A DNA stretch of 19,970 bases. Origin: an uncultured Veillonella sp. Lineage in GTDB: Bacteria > Bacillota > Negativicutes > Veillonellales > Veillonellaceae. Under the pieces are notes generated by a model, which had not been told where the DNA came from, made no database searches, and saw only the letters and a list, made by a program, of their open reading frames with translations. A program made the translations under genes and the position numbers. Shown one piece after another: positions 1 to 7,648 of the stretch. Where the stretch lies: positions 1 to 19,970 of the forward strand of contig CAKPSA010000014.1 in assembly GCA_934183145.1 (NCBI GenBank). Reading direction: 5' to 3'. Numbering within the stretch: position 1 is the first letter of the stretch; the number at the start of each line of letters is the position of its first letter.

Positions 1-3000
1 GCTAACAATACAACTGCAATTAACAATATAAACGTTAAAGTTGACGGCGTTAAAGGTGATTTGAAAGACCTTACTGCTAAAGTTGACCAAAATACTAAAG
101 ATATCAATGTAGCTGGCACAATTGCTCTTGAAAACCGTAAATTCATTGGCGACAACAAAGCTGCTATTGCAAATAACACTACAAATATCAATGTTAATGC
201 AAAAGCTATTGATGAATTGAAAGGTCAAGTAGGTAAATCCTCTACAGTAATCAATGATATCAAAAATCAAATTACTAATATCAATGGTAAAGTAGAAAAT
301 AATACTACTAACATCGCCGCGAATGCTACAAACATTCAAGCTAACGTAGTGGCAATTGCTGACAATAGCAAACGTATCACTGAAAATGCTACAAATATCG
401 CAAACAATACTACAAACATTGCTAATAACACTACAGCTATTAACAATGTAAATGTAAAAGTTGATGGTGTTAAAGGTGATGTAGATGGCTTGAAAGGTCG
501 CGTAGATCGTCATGACCAACGTTTAGACTACTTACAAGATAATATTGTAGATAATTCTACACGTATTACAGCAGTAGAAGATAATGTTAAAGTGAATACT
601 ACTAATATTGCTAATAACACTAAAGCTATTGATGAATTAAAAGGTCAAGTTGGTAATACAGTTAAAAATATCGAAACTACTATTAATAACAAGATTACAG
701 AAAATAATGTAACTATTAATAAAAATATCGATACTAAGATTGAAGCTAACAACACTGTAATTAACCAAAACATTGCAAATGCGATCAATGAAAACAACAC
801 AACAATTATCAACAAAGTTGATAAATCTGTAGATGTTAAGATTGCTGAAAACAACAAAACTATTAATAACACAATCAACAATGTAAATGTTAAAGTTGAT
901 GGTATTAAAGGTGATATTGATGGTTTGAAAGGTCGTGTAGATCGTCATGACCAACGTTTAGACTACTTACAAGATAACATTGTAGATAACTCTACTCGTA
1001 TCACAGCAGTAGAAGATAGTGTTAAAGCTAATACTACAAATATTGCTAACAATACAACTTCTATCAACAATGTAAATGTAAAAGTTGACGGCCTTAAAGG
1101 TGACTTGGATGGTCTTACTAAACGTGTAGGTCAAAACGAAAAAGACATCAATGTAGCTGGTACAATTGCTATCGAAAACCGTAAGTTCATTGGCGATAAC
1201 AAAGCTGCTATCGACAAAAATACAAAAGCAATCGAAGCATTGAACGGTAAAGTTGGCACTACTATTACTAACATCGAATCTACTATTAATAACAAGATTG
1301 AAGCTAACAATACTACAATCCTTAATAAAGTAGATAACAATATCGATGCTAAAATTAATGCTAATAATACTGTAATTAACCAAAACATTGCTAATGTAAT
1401 CAATGAAAACAACACAACAATTCTTAACAAAGTTGATAAAAATATTGATGTGAAAATCAATGAAAACAACAAAGAAATCAACAACACAATCAATACTAAG
1501 ATTGGTGATGTAAATGTTAAGATTGATGGCGTTAAAGGTGATGTGGCTGGTCTTACTGCACGTGTAGATCGTCATGATCAACGCTTAGATTACTTGCAAG
1601 ATAACATTGTAGATAACTCTACACGTATTAGCGCTAATGAAGATGCTATTAAAGCATTAAAAGGCCAAGTTGGTACAACAGTTACTAATGTTGAAAATAC
1701 AATCAACGCTAAGATTGAAGCAAACAACACAGTAATTAGAAACGATATCAACACTGCAATTACTAATAACAACACTGTTATTAATAAAAACATTGCAACT
1801 GCAATCAGCGAAAACAATAAAACAATTATTAACAAAGTAGATCAAAATATTGATGCTAAGATTACTGAAAACAATACAGTGATTAACAACACAATTAATA
1901 ACAAAGTTAATGACGTAAATGTTAAAGTTGAAGCTAATGCAAATGCAATTGCTAATAATAGCAAATCTATTACTGACATCAAAGCTAATGTAGCGACTAT
2001 TAACAGTAAAGTAGAATCTAACACTACAAATATTGCTAATAACACTGCAGCTATTACAACTGTAAGCAAACAAGTTGTAAATAATACAGCTAACATTGCT
2101 AATAATGCTACAGCAATTGCAAACATTAGCAAACAAGTTGCTGGTAACACTGCTAATATTACAGATGTAACTGCTAAAGTAAATGCTAATACTGGCCGAA
2201 TTGAATCTAATACAACTGCTATTAACAACTTAACTGGTAAAGTTGATGCTAACTCTCAAGCTATTGAATCCTTGAAAGGTCAAGTTGGTAAAGGCAATAC
2301 TACAATCGTTAATGTAGCTCAAAAAGTAGAAAATATTACTCAAAACATTAACGCTCAAAATAGCAACATCCAAGCTAATACTGTAAACATTCAAAACAAT
2401 ACTTCCAATATTAATAACATTAAAGCTAATGTTGTTAACGTTGAAAAGAATGTAAACAATATTAAAGCTGATGTAACAGTAGTAAAAGCTGATATCACAA
2501 ACATCAATGCTAAAGTTGATCAAAAAATCAATATTGTAAACAACAATATTACTAACGTTAAAAACGATGTGAAGAATATTGATGCTAAAGTTACAAACAT
2601 TGATAACAAAGTTACTAATATTAACAATAAAGTAACTAATATCGATAGCAGAGTAACTAATATTGATAGCAAGGTAAATGATATTGACGTAAAAGTTAAT
2701 AACCAAAATACTGTAATCAACAATATCAAAACTGATGTATCTGGCTTGAAAGATCAAGTTGGCAAAAATACTGAAGCAATTAAGAACTTGCAAAATGTAA
2801 GTGCTGATGTAAACAAAGTGAAAGAACAAGTTAATGCTAATACTCAAAAAGCAAATGCTAACGAAGAACGCATTAAAAATGTTCAAAGCCAAGTTTCTGT
2901 TAATACTGAAGCAATCAAACATAATACTGAAAACATCAATATTAACAAAGCAGCGATCAAACAAAATGCTGAAGCAATTCAAAATACTAATGTAACTGTA

Positions 3001-4053
3001 CAAAAAGTAATCAACAAAGTTGATGAACATAGCAAAGTTATTAACGAAGTATCTAACCAAGTTAATGCTAATACAACTAATATTGCTAATATTAATAATG
3101 TTGTTAACCAAAATACAACTAATATTACAAATGTAACTAACCAAGTTAATACAAACACAAGCAATATTAGCAAAGTAACTGACCAAGTTAATACAAATAT
3201 TGCAAACATCAACACTCTAAATGCTAAAGTAGATACTAACGTTACTAATATCACTAAAGTTGACAACCGTGTAACTGAAGTAGCTAAGCAAGTTAATGAA
3301 AATGCACAATTAACTAAAGCTGTTGGTACTCTAGCACTAGAAAATCATGAAAAAGTTAGTGTATTAGGTCTACAAGTAAATAAAAATACTCAAGACATTT
3401 CTGATGTAAACACTAAAGTTGATGAAAATGTTAAGTTAACTAAAGCAGTAGGTACATTGGCATTAGAAAATAATGAAAAAGTTAATGTATTAGGCTTGCA
3501 AGTAAACAAAAATACTCAAGATATCAGTACATTAGCAGAAGCTGCAAACTACAGCTTGAAAGCTTCCAACATTGCATTACAAGATCATGCAACACTTGTT
3601 CAACATGACGCACAAATTGCAGAAAACTCTCGCCGCATTAGCAGCGTAGAACGTGATGTTAAAGTCGTAGGTGCTAATGCAGCAGCTTTGGCAGCATTGA
3701 AACCTATCGAATACCACGAAGGTCAAAAAGCTCAAATTATGGCCGCTGTTGGTACTTACAAAGGTAAAACATCTACTGCATTGGGTGTAGCTCATTATGC
3801 AAATCCTGATTTGTTAATCCATGCTGGTGCAGCTTATGGTGGTGACCATAGCGTAATGGCAAATGCTGGTGTAACAATCGGTATTGGTAATGCTCCTACA
3901 GCTCCTAAGGCATCCCCTGCAACTGTAAAAGTTCTTGAGGATAAAGTGGCTGATTTGCAAGCACAAAACAAAGAAATCCGTGAACTTCTTGATAAAGTGA
4001 TTGCACAACAACCACAACAAGCACCAAAAGCAGCTGTAAAAACAACTAAATAA
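1..4053 (+). CDS. Trimeric autotransporter adhesin (YadA-type), 5' end outside window
   Basis: Surface adhesin of the type V secretion class, which trimerises and anchors in the outer membrane. The reading frame is open from base 1, so the N-terminus, signal peptide and any head domain lie outside; 1350 residues are visible. Most of it is a stalk rich in Asn, Thr, Ile and Val. Stretches of strict heptads with Ile at a and Asn at d (for example IANNTTN) alternate with segments of 15- and 19-residue periodicity and, around 2590-2700, canonical VTNIDNK-like heptads with Val/Ile cores. Near the end, bases 3670-3888 encode a YadA-like anchor (AAALAALKPIEYHEGQKAQ, then strands with GTYKGKTSTALGVAHY and ANAGVTIGIG). 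A 54-residue tail with a predicted coiled coil follows the last strand, which is atypical because the anchor normally ends the protein. Veillonella species are known to carry several such adhesins used in autoaggregation and biofilm; the ligand of this one cannot be read from the sequence. Confidence 0.93.
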   Translation, partial: ANNTTAINNINVKVDGVKGDLKDLTAKVDQNTKDINVAGTIALENRKFIGDNKAAIANNTTNINVNAKAIDELKGQVGKSSTVINDIKNQITNINGKVENNTTNIAANATNIQANVVAIADNSKRITENATNIANNTTNIANNTTAINNVNVKVDGVKGDVDGLKGRVDRHDQRLDYLQDNIVDNSTRITAVEDNVKVNTTNIANNTKAIDELKGQVGNTVKNIETTINNKITENNVTINKNIDTKIEANNTVINQNIANAINENNTTIINKVDKSVDVKIAENNKTINNTINNVNVKVDGIKGDIDGLKGRVDRHDQRLDYLQDNIVDNSTRITAVEDSVKANTTNIANNTTSINNVNVKVDGLKGDLDGLTKRVGQNEKDINVAGTIAIENRKFIGDNKAAIDKNTKAIEALNGKVGTTITNIESTINNKIEANNTTILNKVDNNIDAKINANNTVINQNIANVINENNTTILNKVDKNIDVKINENNKEINNTINTKIGDVNVKIDGVKGDVAGLTARVDRHDQRLDYLQDNIVDNSTRISANEDAIKALKGQVGTTVTNVENTINAKIEANNTVIRNDINTAITNNNTVINKNIATAISENNKTIINKVDQNIDAKITENNTVINNTINNKVNDVNVKVEANANAIANNSKSITDIKANVATINSKVESNTTNIANNTAAITTVSKQVVNNTANIANNATAIANISKQVAGNTANITDVTAKVNANTGRIESNTTAINNLTGKVDANSQAIESLKGQVGKGNTTIVNVAQKVENITQNINAQNSNIQANTVNIQNNTSNINNIKANVVNVEKNVNNIKADVTVVKADITNINAKVDQKINIVNNNITNVKNDVKNIDAKVTNIDNKVTNINNKVTNIDSRVTNIDSKVNDIDVKVNNQNTVINNIKTDVSGLKDQVGKNTEAIKNLQNVSADVNKVKEQVNANTQKANANEERIKNVQSQVSVNTEAIKHNTENININKAAIKQNAEAIQNTNVTVQKVINKVDEHSKVINEVSNQVNANTTNIANINNVVNQNTTNITNVTNQVNTNTSNISKVTDQVNTNIANINTLNAKVDTNVTNITKVDNRVTEVAKQVNENAQLTKAVGTLALENHEKVSVLGLQVNKNTQDISDVNTKVDENVKLTKAVGTLALENNEKVNVLGLQVNKNTQDISTLAEAANYSLKASNIALQDHATLVQHDAQIAENSRRISSVERDVKVVGANAAALAALKPIEYHEGQKAQIMAAVGTYKGKTSTALGVAHYANPDLLIHAGAAYGGDHSVMANAGVTIGIGNAPTAPKASPATVKVLEDKVADLQAQNKEIRELLDKVIAQQPQQAPKAAVKTTK
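448..1644 (+). repeat. Three 135-bp coding repeats in the adhesin stalk
   Basis: A 45-residue module beginning VNVKVDG and containing VDRHDQRLDYLQDNIVDNST occurs three times, at 448-582, 883-1017 and 1510-1644. Each copy is exactly 135 bp, in frame, and highly similar in DNA as well as protein. Segments of 15/19-residue periodicity lie after or between them (about 694-882, 1297-1509 and 1714-1917). A second shared module, KDINVAGTIALENRKFIGDN, starts at 97 and recurs at 1141 with one Leu-to-Ile change, so the 5' part of the visible gene is a string of duplicated cassettes. Confidence 0.88.
3316..3528 (+). repeat. Membrane-proximal tandem repeat, 126-bp period
   Basis: Two adjacent copies of a module beginning KAVGTLALEN and ending NKNTQDIS start at 3316 and 3442, giving a 42-residue period. 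The copies differ at few positions (for example HEKVSV versus NEKVNV). The GTLALEN core resembles the GTIALEN core of the upstream modules at 97 and 1141, so this looks like one ancestral element used at both ends of the stalk. It lies just before the anchor and may act as a neck. Confidence 0.8.
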
Positions 4054-4100
4054 TATGCCTCCCAACCGATGGGTTACACTATAATCTATCGTTAGGTATA

Positions 4101-4135
4101 AAAGCCGCGTAGCAGAAATGCTACGCGGTTTTTTT
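4101..4135 (+). terminator. Intrinsic terminator after the adhesin
   Basis: A perfect 10-bp GC-rich stem (4105-4114 with 4119-4128) closes a GAAA loop and is followed by seven T residues (4129-4135). The run of A before the stem means it could also work in reverse. It separates the adhesin from the dcw cluster. Confidence 0.93.
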
Positions 4136-4210
4136 GTGTAGATTTTTCGAACATATGTATCTTAGAAAAAGCAAGAAAAATAGAGCTTATGAAAGAAAAA
4201 TATAAAAAAG

Positions 4211-4278
4211 TGGGATAAAAATGGATTTTTTATTGTAGATGGTGGGGAATTGTGGTAGAATTTACCATATAGTGGTGG
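4211..4278 (+). promoter_or_regulatory. Candidate MraZ operator: phased TGG repeats
   Basis: TGG-containing boxes start at 4211 (TGGGA), 4222 (TGGAT), 4243 (TGGGG), 4253 (TGGTA), 4273 (TGGTG) and 4276 (TGGAT). Apart from the last pair, spacings are 11, 21, 10 and 20 bases, so the boxes fall on one face of the helix. MraZ in other bacteria represses its own cluster by binding TGGG-type repeats about 10 bases apart upstream of mraZ. The position and spacing here fit that model; binding itself is inferred. Confidence 0.6.
4234..4261 (+). promoter_or_regulatory. mraZp: Candidate promoter of mraZ and the dcw cluster
   Basis: A good -10 hexamer TAGAAT (4256-4261) lies 16 bases after a weak -35 TTGTAG (4234-4239), about 47 bases before the mraZ start. 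Two of the TGG boxes lie between the hexamers and overlap the -10, which would suit repression by MraZ. The -35 matches the consensus poorly, so the exact promoter is uncertain. The rest of 4136-4307 is AT-rich, with no other gene that I can see. Confidence 0.4.
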
Positions 4279-4307
4279 ATAAGGGATAGTAAAGGGCGGT
4301 GATACGT

Positions 4308-4739
4308 ATGTTCATGGGAGAATATAATCACACCATTGATACAAAAGGGCGGATGATTATACCTGCGAAAATACGTGAACAACTAGGTGAATTGTGCATC
4401 GTCACAAAAGGCTTAGATGACTGCTTAGCTATTTACACCCAAGAGGCATGGAAGAAAATTTCTGATGCCTTACAATCACAATCCTCTACTAAAGCTAGCG
4501 TACGTGCCTTAAAACGTTTTGTTTTTGGTAGTGCCGCTGAGCTTGAATATGATAAACAAGGTCGTGTCCTCATTCCTGTACCACTACGTGAATATGCGAG
4601 CCTTGATAAACAGGCCGTTATTGTTGGTGCTGGGGATCACGTTGAAATTTGGAGCCGCGAAAAATATGATTACTATGATGATCAAGTGGCTGAAAGTATG
4701 GAAGAACTTGTTGAAGGTCTAGAAGGGATTATGTTATAG
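4308..4739 (+). CDS. mraZ: MraZ transcriptional regulator
   Basis: AbrB-fold DNA-binding protein that is the first gene of most dcw clusters and represses the cluster, itself included, in characterised bacteria. The 143-residue protein shows the two tandem MraZ domains, each with the D-x-x-x-R signature: DTKGR with MIIPAKIR near the N-terminus, and DKQGR with VLIPVPLREY in the second half. The start at 4308 (MFMGEYNHTID) matches the usual family N-terminus and lies eight bases after GGCGG, within AAAGGGCGGTGAT, which closely resembles the full anti-16S sequence. An in-frame GTG at 4299 sits inside that ribosome site and is unlikely. The stop lies in the Shine-Dalgarno of rsmH, suggesting coupled translation. 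Confidence 0.96.
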   Translation: MFMGEYNHTIDTKGRMIIPAKIREQLGELCIVTKGLDDCLAIYTQEAWKKISDALQSQSSTKASVRALKRFVFGSAAELEYDKQGRVLIPVPLREYASLDKQAVIVGAGDHVEIWSREKYDYYDDQVAESMEELVEGLEGIML

Positions 4740-4748
4740 GAGGCTATG

Positions 4749-5681
4749 ATGGAATTTAATCATACCAGCGTACTTTTACGCGAAACGGTGGACTCCGTCG
4801 TAACTAATCCAAAAGGCATTTATGTGGACTGCACCCTTGGTGGGGCAGGACATGCTCACGCAGTGGGTGAAATGCTTGACCCAGAAGGCATGATAATAGG
4901 TTTGGATCAAGATGAAGATGCGCTAGGTGTAGCTCGACAGCGTTTGTCTGATCTAAATTGTCAGGTATTAACAATACCGACAAATTTCTCTAACTTAAAA
5001 GAAGCCCTACAAAATGCGGGCATCTATGAGGTAGATGGTTTTATATTTGATCTTGGTGTATCAAGTTATCAGCTAGATACGCCAGAGCGTGGTTTTTCAT
5101 ATATGAATGATGGTCCACTCGATATGCGTATGGACAAAGATGCACCTCTTACGGCAGAGGAAATTGTTAACGAATATGATAGTGAGCAATTGCTGCAAAT
5201 CATTCGCGATTATGGGGAAGAACGATGGGCTAAGCGCATTGTTGAATTTATCATTAATGCACGTCAAGAGAAACGTATTACCACTACGAGTGAGTTAGTT
5301 AGAATTATTAAGCAAGCAATACCTGCGAAGGCACGTCAAGATGGACCACATCCAGCAAAACGGACGTTTCAAGCCATTCGTATTGAAGTAAATAGAGAAT
5401 TAGCTATCTTGCATGATAGTTTTGTAGATGCTGTATCTATGTTAAAACCTAAGGGGAAAATTGGGGTTATCACATTCCACTCCTTGGAAGATCGAATTAC
5501 AAAACAAACTTTCAAAGAGTTGAGTACAGCATGTATATGTCCTCCAGAATTGCCAATGTGCGTATGTAACCATAAAGCAGTTGTGAAGGCGAAGAATAAG
5601 GCTATAGAGCCGAGTGCAGGGGAGATTGAGGTTAATCCGAGGGCTAGAAGCGCAAAGCTGCGCGTGGCTGTTAAGTTGTAG
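4749..5681 (+). CDS. rsmH: 16S rRNA (cytosine-1402-N4)-methyltransferase RsmH
   Basis: SAM-dependent enzyme (formerly MraW) that methylates N4 of C1402 in 16S rRNA, in the decoding centre. Family hallmarks are visible: MEFNHTSVLL at the start, the SAM-binding VDCTLGGAGHA, GPLDMRMD, HPAKRTFQAIRIEVN, ITFHSLEDR and the terminal NPRARSAKLRV. Length, 310 residues, is normal. Two ATG codons sit in a row at 4746 and 4749; AGGAGG at 4738-4743 leaves only two bases before the first but five before the second, so I chose 4749. It overlaps nothing but starts ten bases after mraZ and is clearly in the same operon. Confidence 0.97.
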   Translation: MEFNHTSVLLRETVDSVVTNPKGIYVDCTLGGAGHAHAVGEMLDPEGMIIGLDQDEDALGVARQRLSDLNCQVLTIPTNFSNLKEALQNAGIYEVDGFIFDLGVSSYQLDTPERGFSYMNDGPLDMRMDKDAPLTAEEIVNEYDSEQLLQIIRDYGEERWAKRIVEFIINARQEKRITTTSELVRIIKQAIPAKARQDGPHPAKRTFQAIRIEVNRELAILHDSFVDAVSMLKPKGKIGVITFHSLEDRITKQTFKELSTACICPPELPMCVCNHKAVVKAKNKAIEPSAGEIEVNPRARSAKLRVAVKL

Positions 5682-5702
5682 AATTGGAAGGGGTTAGTGT
5701 TT

Positions 5703-6107
5703 ATGTTAGCGAGAAAGGCTGTTGTGGGCCAAGTGAAAAGCGATGTGTTGGTCGCTTCACAAGGGAGAAAACGCAGTGCAAGTGTGGCTCTAGATTTGAG
5801 CCCTATGTTGCGGCAAGTTGTTTATGGTATTGCTGCATTGGTTGCATTTTTGTTTATTATGATGGTTATGAACGCGTACAGCACAAAATTGGGCTATGAG
5901 GTAGTTAAAACACAGCAAGCTGTAGTACAATTAACAAAAGATAATGATGCGTTGGATGTTGAAGTGGCTTCGTTGAAGTCCCCTGTTCGTATTCAACAAA
6001 TCGCAGAACAACAACTAGGGATGGTTTTGCCTGATTCTTTTGTTTATAGCACGAAAAGCGCTGTTACTGAACGTACTGTACAAGAGAAACAGCAAATTAT
6101 AGACTAG
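5703..6107 (+). CDS. ftsL: Cell division protein FtsL-like
   Basis: Small bitopic division protein expected to form a complex with FtsQ/DivIB and a DivIC/FtsB partner at the septum. The 134-residue product has a basic cytoplasmic N-terminus (GRKR), one membrane segment around residues 37-58 (YGIAALVAFLFIMMVM), then an extracytoplasmic coiled coil (TKDNDALDVEVASLKSP) and the motif VRIQQIAEQQLGMVLPD, typical of FtsL/DivIC. Sequence conservation is low in this family, so the call rests on topology and on the position directly after rsmH. ATG at 5703 lies nine bases after GGAAGGGG; an in-frame GTG at 5697 is only three bases away and less likely. The ftsI/pbpB gene that usually follows is absent. 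Confidence 0.88.
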   Translation: MLARKAVVGQVKSDVLVASQGRKRSASVALDLSPMLRQVVYGIAALVAFLFIMMVMNAYSTKLGYEVVKTQQAVVQLTKDNDALDVEVASLKSPVRIQQIAEQQLGMVLPDSFVYSTKSAVTERTVQEKQQIID

Positions 6108-6112
6108 CAGGC

Positions 6113-6137
6113 AAAGCAGCTCGTATTGGGCTGCTTT
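6113..6137 (+). other. Hairpin between ftsL and murE
   Basis: A perfect 8-bp stem, AAAGCAGC (6113-6120) with GCTGCTTT (6130-6137), closes a 9-base loop just after the ftsL stop and 25 bases before murE. Only a short pyrimidine stretch follows, so it is a weak terminator at best; an mRNA-processing or attenuation role is possible. It sits where ftsI would normally be. Confidence 0.55.
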
Positions 6138-6162
6138 CCTTTGCGTGTAAAGGAGATTGTAT

Positions 6163-7647
6163 ATGAAACAATTACAAGATATAGTAAAAACCTTGGAAAC
6201 ACCGCATGTAGAAGGTAATACAGCTGTTGAAGTGTTAGATATTACGGCTGATTCTCGTGCTGTAAAAGCAGGTAGCTTATTTATTGCGTTAGATGGTGCA
6301 ACTGTAGATGGCCATAATTATGTAAATAAAGCTGTTGAAGCTGGTGCTGTAGCCGTACTTGTATCCAAACCAGTAGAGGTAAGTGGTGATGTTTGTGTTA
6401 TCACTGTAGAGGATACTCGAAAAGCTATGATGGCTTGTGTACCATATTTCTTTGATTATCCAGCCAATTCCATGCGTATGATCGGTGTTACTGGTACGAA
6501 TGGTAAAACGACTACAACTCATATGATTCGTCATATCTTGAAAGCTCAAGGTCATAAAGTAGGCGTTATTGGTACTGTTCATATTATGATTGGTGATACA
6601 TCCTATCCAATTCACAATACAACACCTGATGTAGTGGATTTACAACATATTCTTCATCAAATGGTAGAGGAAGGTGTTACTCATTGTGTAATGGAAGTAT
6701 CTTCACATGCATTAGCATTGGGCCGAGTTTCTGGTGTTGAATATGATACAGCAGTATTCACAAATTTAACACAAGATCATTTGGACTTTCACAAGACCTT
6801 TGAAAATTACTTGGCAGCTAAGTGTAAATTATTTGAACAAGTTAGTGCACTAAACCAAACTAAATCTGGTAAAGGAGCTATCATTAACATCGATGACGAA
6901 TATGGTCATCGTGTAATTGAAAGAACAACGGCTCCTATCATTACGTACAGTATTGATGGTAAGGGCACGTTGAATGCTCATGATGTTGAAATGACACCTA
7001 AATCTAGCCGTTATACTGTATCCTATGATGGCAATGACTATACAGTGGCTATGAATACCACTGGTTTATTTAATGTATATAATACATTGGCTGCTATTGG
7101 TGCCTGTCTATTAGAAGGTATCTCCATGGAAGATATCGATAAAGCATTAAAAACATTTAGTGCTGTACCTGGCCGTTTTGAGCTTATTGAAGAAGGTCAA
7201 CCATTTGCAGTGGTTGTAGACTATGCACATACACCAGATGGGTTAGAAAATATTCTACAAACAGCAAAGGCAATTCAAGAAAACCGTATTATTGTAGTCT
7301 TTGGTTGTGGTGGTGACCGAGATGCTACAAAACGTCCTATCATGGGTCGTATTGCTGCACAATATGGTGATGTAGTGTACGTTACTTCTGACAATCCTCG
7401 TACAGAAGATCCAGTACAAATTGTGAAAGATGTAGAAGTAGGCGTCAAAGAAGGCCGTCGCGAAGGTTCTCACTATGAAGTTATCGTTGATCGTCGGGAA
7501 GCGATTCAACATGCAATACAAAACGCAAAACCTGGGGATATTGTATTGATTGCTGGTAAGGGGCATGAGGATTACCAAATCTTAAAGGATAAAACGATTC
7601 ATTTCGATGATCGTGAAGAGGCTAGAGCAGCCCTTAAGGAGATCTAA
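6163..7647 (+). CDS. murE: UDP-MurNAc-L-Ala-D-Glu:meso-DAP ligase MurE
   Basis: ATP-dependent cytoplasmic Mur ligase that adds the third residue of the peptidoglycan stem peptide. The 494-residue protein shows the ATP-binding loop GVTGTNGKTTTT (GTNGKT at 111-116), MEVSSHAL, TNLTQDHLDFH, VVVDYAHTPDGL and the late GKGHE (465-469). DNPRTEDP at 410-417 is the signature of enzymes that take meso-diaminopimelate; lysine-adding MurE has a different sequence there. This agrees with the diaminopimelate-containing wall of Negativicutes. ATG 6163 is six bases after AAGGAGA; a TTG at 6157 lies too close to that site. The stop is one base before the murF start. Confidence 0.97.
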   Translation: MKQLQDIVKTLETPHVEGNTAVEVLDITADSRAVKAGSLFIALDGATVDGHNYVNKAVEAGAVAVLVSKPVEVSGDVCVITVEDTRKAMMACVPYFFDYPANSMRMIGVTGTNGKTTTTHMIRHILKAQGHKVGVIGTVHIMIGDTSYPIHNTTPDVVDLQHILHQMVEEGVTHCVMEVSSHALALGRVSGVEYDTAVFTNLTQDHLDFHKTFENYLAAKCKLFEQVSALNQTKSGKGAIINIDDEYGHRVIERTTAPIITYSIDGKGTLNAHDVEMTPKSSRYTVSYDGNDYTVAMNTTGLFNVYNTLAAIGACLLEGISMEDIDKALKTFSAVPGRFELIEEGQPFAVVVDYAHTPDGLENILQTAKAIQENRIIVVFGCGGDRDATKRPIMGRIAAQYGDVVYVTSDNPRTEDPVQIVKDVEVGVKEGRREGSHYEVIVDRREAIQHAIQNAKPGDIVLIAGKGHEDYQILKDKTIHFDDREEARAALKEI

Positions 7648-7648
7648 T

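Noticed and set aside
61..1920. A CRISPR array or non-coding satellite in the repetitive 5' region
   Set aside because: The repeats are in frame, of different lengths, degenerate at third positions and encode coiled-coil modules in one open frame, so they are coding repeats.
637..3266. Many long open frames on the minus strand across the adhesin gene
   Set aside because: They mirror the repetitive AAT/ACT/ATT codons of the adhesin, give low-complexity Ile/Val/Phe/Asn-rich products, and overlap one another in two frames. They are shadows of the + strand gene.
4054..4307. A small gene or structured RNA between the adhesin and mraZ
   Set aside because: Apart from the terminator, the candidate promoter and the TGG boxes, I see no open frame with a ribosome site and no other stable stem.
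5684..5899. Overlapping + strand frame at the start of ftsL
   Set aside because: It gives a Cys-rich product without family features and is out of frame with the FtsL membrane segment, which has the better ribosome site and full-length match.
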